The position numbers were made by a program, and so were the translations under genes. A DNA stretch of 9,896 nucleotides from Actinomycetota bacterium (GTDB lineage: Bacteria > Actinomycetota > Geothermincolia > Fen-727 > Anoxymicrobiaceae), in contig PMDX01000257.1 of NCBI GenBank assembly GCA_003154635.1, positions 1-9,896 on the forward strand, given 5' to 3'. Shown here one piece after another: positions 6,880-9,896 of the stretch. Under the pieces are notes generated by a model. It was not told the DNA's origin. It saw nothing but the letters and a program-made list of their open reading frames with translations, and did not search any database. Within the stretch, counting starts at the first letter, position 1. Each line of letters begins with the position of its first letter.

Positions 6880-7792
6880 TGACTTCGATGAGAATGGAGA
6901 GCTCACAGAACAGGTCGATGACGCTCCCGAAACCGATGGGCCGCAAGAGGCCGAGGGCTCGCCGGAAGGTGACACCCGGCAGGCTGACGGGTTCTGGGAC
7001 GACTCGTCGCCGGAAGAAGAAGTGGCGCGGATGTCCGGCATCGTCGAAGCAGCGTTTGAGGCGTACAGGGATCCGCCTCCACCGGAGAACGAGCAGGACA
7101 AGACGAGCATAATCGAGTCCCTCCTTTTTGTATCTCCGGAACCGCTTTCCCTCGGAATGCTCTCCGAGACGACGGGGTTCGACCAGGGAGCTATTCGAGA
7201 GATTCTCAACCGGCTCGTCGAGACATATCGAAACAGGGATGGCGGGCTTATCGTACGGGAGGTCGCGGCTGGTTTCGGCTTCTACGCGAAGCCTAAGGCG
7301 GCTCCGTACATCTCGAGGCTCATACGTACCCAGGTCAACCCGAGGCTCACGCGCGCGGCCCTTGAGACACTTGCCATAGTGGCATACCTGCAGCCCGTTT
7401 CGAGAGGAGTTGTCGCGGAGATCAGGGGTGTTCAGTCCGAGGGCGTCATGAAGACCCTCGAGGACCGCGTGCTGGTTCACGAGGTAGGTAGAGGGGGGCC
7501 GCCCGGGTACCCGATGCTTTACGGCACGACGAGCCGCTTCATGGAGAGGTTCGGGCTAAAAAGCATTGATGACCTGCCGGACCTCGAGGAGTTCGCTCCG
7601 GATGACGCGACGATAGACAAGATCAAGAGGAGTCTCTCCTGGGAACTCATGGAGGAGGAAGCAGTTGCCGACCGAGGTTCGCGGACCAGAGAGGATACAG
7701 AAGATAATTCGAGCGGCGGGGATTGCCTCGCGGAGGGCGGCGGAGGATCTGATCCTGCAGGGGAGGGTGACCCGGAACGGGGAGACGGTTGA
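6869..7792 (+). CDS. scpB: Segregation and condensation protein B, with acidic N-terminal extension and overprinted C-terminal tail
   Basis: ScpB is a dimeric double winged-helix protein that binds ScpA and regulates the SMC complex. The conserved core runs from about residue 79 (SIIESLLFVSPEPL) through the second winged helix (RAALETLAIVAYLQPVSRG at 162-180; VLVHEVGRGGPPGYP at 201-215) to FGLKSIDDLPDL at 228-239. The whole frame encodes 307 residues against roughly 190-230 for typical ScpB. The excess is a strongly acidic, probably disordered N-terminus (1-75) and a tail after residue 245. Residues 266-307 are read from DNA that also encodes the first 42 or so residues of RluB in another frame, a 128-bp overlap. 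GTG 6869 follows GGGAGG (6851-6856) by 12 bases. An internal ATG at 7031 is an alternative but has a poorer site. Core identity is secure; both ends are less certain. Confidence 0.92.
   Translation: MSHDDFDENGELTEQVDDAPETDGPQEAEGSPEGDTRQADGFWDDSSPEEEVARMSGIVEAAFEAYRDPPPPENEQDKTSIIESLLFVSPEPLSLGMLSETTGFDQGAIREILNRLVETYRNRDGGLIVREVAAGFGFYAKPKAAPYISRLIRTQVNPRLTRAALETLAIVAYLQPVSRGVVAEIRGVQSEGVMKTLEDRVLVHEVGRGGPPGYPMLYGTTSRFMERFGLKSIDDLPDLEEFAPDDATIDKIKRSLSWELMEEEAVADRGSRTREDTEDNSSGGDCLAEGGGGSDPAGEGDPERGDG
7651..7658 (+). promoter_or_regulatory. Strong ribosome binding site for rluB inside scpB
   Basis: GGAGGAGG lies six bases before TTG 7665. It is among the best Shine-Dalgarno matches in the window and sits within the MEEE codons of the ScpB frame. 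It supports a true rluB start 128 bases before the scpB stop. Confidence 0.65.
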
Positions 7793-8420
7793 GCTTGGGG
7801 CTCGGGCGGTATCCGGCGTCGATGAGATCGCCGTTGACGGCATCCCGGTCGAGACCGGCGTCAAGCTGAGATATTTTGCCCTCAACAAGCCGGCGGGCGT
7901 CTTGTCGACAGCGGCCGAAGAACCCGGTAGCAGAAGAACGGTCCTCGACATGCTCGATCCGTCTCTGACGGCGGAGTACAGGCTGTTCCCGGTCGGCAGG
8001 CTGGACATGGATTCAACCGGGCTTATACTCTTAACAAACGACGGGTTCCTTGCAAACCGGCTGCTGCATCCAAGGTACGAGGTACCGAGAGAGTACGTGG
8101 TCGACGTTGAGCCCATACCCTCACAGGGAGATCTCTCGAGATTACGAAAGGGAGTCCGGCTGGAGGAGGGCGATACGGGTCCGGCGAAAGTATCCCTCGC
8201 CGACAAGAGGCGCGGCGGGGGCCGGGTGCGGATGACCCTGCACACCGGCAGGAACAGGCAGATAAGAAGGTCGTTCGAGATGCTTGGGTACCGTGTTGTA
8301 GGCCTCAACAGGGTGAGGTTCGGCTCTCTCGGGCTTGGAAACCTGAGGCCCGGGCAGTACAGGGAGCTAAGTCCGAGAGAGGTCTCGGAGCTATACAGGC
8401 GAACGGGTTGGACGGAATAG
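7665..8420 (+). CDS. rluB: RsuA/RluB family rRNA pseudouridine synthase
   Basis: This protein is predicted to convert a specific uridine of ribosomal RNA to pseudouridine; in the RluB group this is in 23S rRNA helix 89, in the RsuA group in 16S rRNA. The 251-residue protein has an N-terminal S4 RNA-binding domain (about 8-65: ERIQKIIRAAGIASRR, then LILQGRVTRNG) and a catalytic domain from about 69. NKPAGVL at 74-80 and GRLDMDSTGLILLTNDG at 111-127 are family motifs; the catalytic aspartate is Asp114. RNRQIRRSFEMLG at 196-208 is the conserved C-terminal motif. The S4 domain begins well inside the overlap with scpB, so the TTG 7665 start is needed for an intact domain. Placement directly after scpB is widespread and favours the rluB name, but the target nucleotide cannot be fixed from sequence. 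Confidence 0.93.
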   Translation: MPTEVRGPERIQKIIRAAGIASRRAAEDLILQGRVTRNGETVELGARAVSGVDEIAVDGIPVETGVKLRYFALNKPAGVLSTAAEEPGSRRTVLDMLDPSLTAEYRLFPVGRLDMDSTGLILLTNDGFLANRLLHPRYEVPREYVVDVEPIPSQGDLSRLRKGVRLEEGDTGPAKVSLADKRRGGGRVRMTLHTGRNRQIRRSFEMLGYRVVGLNRVRFGSLGLGNLRPGQYRELSPREVSELYRRTGWTE

Positions 8421-8439
8421 AAAGAGCCAGGGAGGTACG

Positions 8440-8802
8440 ATGAAGGTCAGGGCTTTACGCGGCGCGGTCACCGCCAGCAGCAACACCAAGGTAGCAATAA
8501 CCGAAGCTACGACCGAGCTGCTCGAGGAAATGCTAGACCGCAACGATATTGCCACAGATGACCTCGTCTTCGTCATCATCACGGCGACTGCCGATATAAC
8601 CGCGGAGTTCCCAGCGGCCGCCGCAAGGAAGATCGGGCTCTCGCACATACCCTTGCTTAGCGCACAGGAGCTTATCGTAGAGGGCTCGTTGCCGCTGACG
8701 ATCAGGGCGCTGATGCTGATGAACACCGAGAAAGCACGGGAGCAACTGCGCCACGTCTACCTCAGAGAGGCAAGGCAGCTCAGGATGGACCTTCCGGAGT
8801 AG
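8440..8802 (+). CDS. aroH: Chorismate mutase, AroH type (monofunctional)
   Basis: Chorismate mutase rearranges chorismate to prephenate, the branch point to Phe and Tyr. This 120-residue protein follows the Bacillus subtilis AroH pattern (trimeric alpha/beta-barrel class), not the all-helical AroQ class. Equivalents of the known active-site residues are visible: Arg7 (RALRGAVT), Glu77 (SAQEL), Arg89 (LTIRALM), Tyr107 (RHVYLREA) and Arg115 near the C-terminus. ATATADITAEFPA-type sequence at 48-60 matches the SATPDLHAVFPA segment of the family. ATG 8440 follows AGGGAGG (8429-8435) by four bases, 19 bp after rluB stops. It lies 50 bp ahead of a DAHP synthase gene, so the first and last common steps around the Phe/Tyr branch are expressed together. 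Confidence 0.95.
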   Translation: MKVRALRGAVTASSNTKVAITEATTELLEEMLDRNDIATDDLVFVIITATADITAEFPAAAARKIGLSHIPLLSAQELIVEGSLPLTIRALMLMNTEKAREQLRHVYLREARQLRMDLPE

Positions 8803-8852
8803 AGTAAACCTCAAGAGAGAACAGGAGTCCCGCCGGGAGCGGGTGAACGACC
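8803..8852 (+). other. aroH-aroF spacer with a small hairpin
   Basis: These 50 bases hold one inverted repeat, CCCGC (8829-8833) and GCGGG (8839-8843) around a five-base CGGGA loop, ending ten bases before the aroF start and overlapping its weak GGGTGA site. It could modulate aroF translation, but the stem is only 5 bp. No terminator or promoter is evident. Confidence 0.2.
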
Positions 8853-9866
8853 ATGATGATTGTGATGAAGGACGGCGCCACGGAGGAACAGGTTGAAGGC
8901 GTCGTAGAGAAGCTCCATTCGATAGGCGCCGAGGCTCACCTTTCGAGAGGCGAGTTCAAGACGATAATCGGTGCGGTCGGCGACCGCGAGAAGATATCCG
9001 AAATACCCCTGGCGGTACTCTCAGGCGTCGAATCTGTCATCCCGGTGATGAAGCCGTTCAAGCTCGTGAGCCGCGAGTTCCATCCCGAGGGGACTGTAGT
9101 CAAGGTGGGCGGAGCGGAGCTGGGTGGAAAGAAGTTCACCGTTATAGCCGGGCCGTGCGCCGTGGAGAGCGAGGAACAGGTCGTAGCCGCGGCCAAAGCG
9201 GCGAAGGCCGCGGGTGCCCACATCCTGCGTGGTGGCGCCTTCAAGCCGCGCACCTCGCCTTACTCTTTCCAGGGGCTCGGCGAGGAGGGCCTGAAGCTCC
9301 TGGCGCTCGCGCGCGATATCACGGGTCTCCCGGTAGTCACCGAGATAGTAGACGTCCGTCACGTCGACCTCGTGACCGAATACGCGGATATGCTGCAGGT
9401 CGGCGCCCGCAACATGCAAAACTTTCTGCTTTTGCGCGAGATAGGCCTCCAGCAGAAGCCGGTCATGTTGAAACGCGGGATGTCGAGCACCATCGAAGAG
9501 ATGCTCATGGCCGCTGAATACATCGTCCGCGGGGGCAACAAGAACGTCGTACTTTGCGAGCGAGGGATAAGGACTTTTGAGACTGCCACGCGCAACACCC
9601 TCGATCTGTCGGCAATCCCGCTCGTCAAGGGGACCAGTCACCTGCCGATAATCGTCGACCCGAGCCACGCGACCGGCAAGCGCGAGATCATCGCCGCGCT
9701 TTCAATGGGCGCGATGGCGGTCGGCGCCGACGGCATCATGGTCGAGATGCACCCCGACCCCAGAGCCGCCCTCTGCGATGGCGCGCAATCCCTCGACTTC
9801 AGTCAATTCGAGAACTTGATGGCCGACCTCACCAACCTCGCCCCCACCCTCGGCCGCACCCTCTGA
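8853..9866 (+). CDS. aroF: 3-deoxy-7-phosphoheptulonate (DAHP) synthase, Thermotoga-type with N-terminal regulatory domain
   Basis: DAHP synthase condenses phosphoenolpyruvate and erythrose 4-phosphate, the first step of the shikimate pathway. At 337 aa it is the size of the T. maritima enzyme. The first 70 or so residues form the ferredoxin-like domain (MIVMKDGATEEQVEGVVEKL onward) that mediates Tyr/Phe inhibition in that enzyme. The TIM barrel follows from about residue 94. Metal ligands are Cys102 (AGPCAVES), His272 (DPSHATG), Glu298 (VEMHPDP) and Asp309 (LCDGAQSL), at the same numbers I recall for T. maritima. KPRTSPYSFQGLG at 131-143 binds substrate. GARNMQN at 184-190 and KRGM at 207-210 are also typical. 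The start is ATG 8853 or ATG 8856, and the ribosome binding site is weak (GGGTGA at 8841-8846). In clostridia and actinobacteria such genes are often followed by tyrA, aroA and cmk, which may lie past the window. Confidence 0.96.
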   Translation: MMIVMKDGATEEQVEGVVEKLHSIGAEAHLSRGEFKTIIGAVGDREKISEIPLAVLSGVESVIPVMKPFKLVSREFHPEGTVVKVGGAELGGKKFTVIAGPCAVESEEQVVAAAKAAKAAGAHILRGGAFKPRTSPYSFQGLGEEGLKLLALARDITGLPVVTEIVDVRHVDLVTEYADMLQVGARNMQNFLLLREIGLQQKPVMLKRGMSSTIEEMLMAAEYIVRGGNKNVVLCERGIRTFETATRNTLDLSAIPLVKGTSHLPIIVDPSHATGKREIIAALSMGAMAVGADGIMVEMHPDPRAALCDGAQSLDFSQFENLMADLTNLAPTLGRTL

Positions 9867-9896
9867 GAGAACAAAACGCAAACAGGGGTAAGACAA

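Noticed and set aside
6876..7112. Basic 78-aa frame inside the acidic ScpB extension
   Set aside because: An Arg/Lys-rich product is what a shifted frame of Asp/Glu/Gly-rich codons yields, and no homology pattern or proper start site is visible.
6755..7480. Long minus-strand reading frame opposite scpA/scpB (241 aa), with similar ones at 959-1636, 3570-4277 and 7556-8308
   Set aside because: They mirror real plus-strand genes with recognised domains. The translations show no family motif, are rich in Arg, Ser and Pro, and have no spaced ribosome binding sites, as expected for shadows in GC-rich DNA.
9867..9896. Possible start of a further gene at the right edge
   Set aside because: Only 30 bases remain. 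AGGGG near 9883 could be a ribosome binding site, but no start codon follows at proper spacing within the window.

Overview
The window is a high-GC (near 60% by eye), densely packed stretch of bacterial chromosome in which all twelve genes lie on the + strand. It looks like housekeeping core rather than a mobile or accessory region: there is no tRNA, rRNA, CRISPR array, insertion sequence or prophage signature. No gene-free stretch exceeds 300 bases. The longest gaps are about 124 bp (4293-4416) and 51 bp (5086-5136).

The order pyrG, NUDIX ADP-ribose pyrophosphatase, xerD, scpA, scpB, rluB matches what I recall of the actinobacterial core neighbourhood (for example the Mycobacterium tuberculosis Rv1699-Rv1711 region). 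The DUF3866 gene also fits that lineage. Here an M20 peptidase and DUF3866 lie between pyrG and the NUDIX gene, and an M50 protease plus trpS occupy the place where a ParA-like gene sits in mycobacteria. A Thermotoga-type DAHP synthase, an AroH-type chorismate mutase, a TrpRS with a probable Fe-S cysteine motif, and heavy use of AGG, ATA and TTG starts suggest a deep-branching, probably anaerobic actinobacterial lineage. A high-GC clostridial relative cannot be excluded from sequence alone. The sporulation genes that I recall between scpB and rluB in many clostridia are absent.

Layout: (1) 1-4292, an apparent operon of pyrG (3' part only), M20 peptidase, DUF3866, NUDIX and xerD, with every junction abutting or overlapping by 0-11 bp. 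(2) 4293-5085, a break with a small stem-loop and a possible promoter, then a site-2-protease-type membrane gene with lower GC and different arginine codons. (3) 5137-8420, trpS, scpA, scpB and rluB, tightly coupled, including an unusual 128-bp scpB/rluB overlap. (4) 8440-9866, aroH and aroF, the start of an aromatic amino acid block that probably continues past the right edge.

Functionally the window combines pyrimidine nucleotide synthesis (PyrG), ADP-ribose or nucleotide-sugar clean-up (NUDIX), peptide turnover (M20), chromosome dimer resolution and condensation (XerD, ScpA, ScpB), translation (TrpRS, RluB) and entry to Phe/Tyr synthesis (AroF, AroH). I see no convincing new multi-gene system. 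The best second-look items are the TrpRS cysteine motif, the scpB/rluB overprint, the uncharacterised DUF3866 protein and the compositionally distinct M50 gene.
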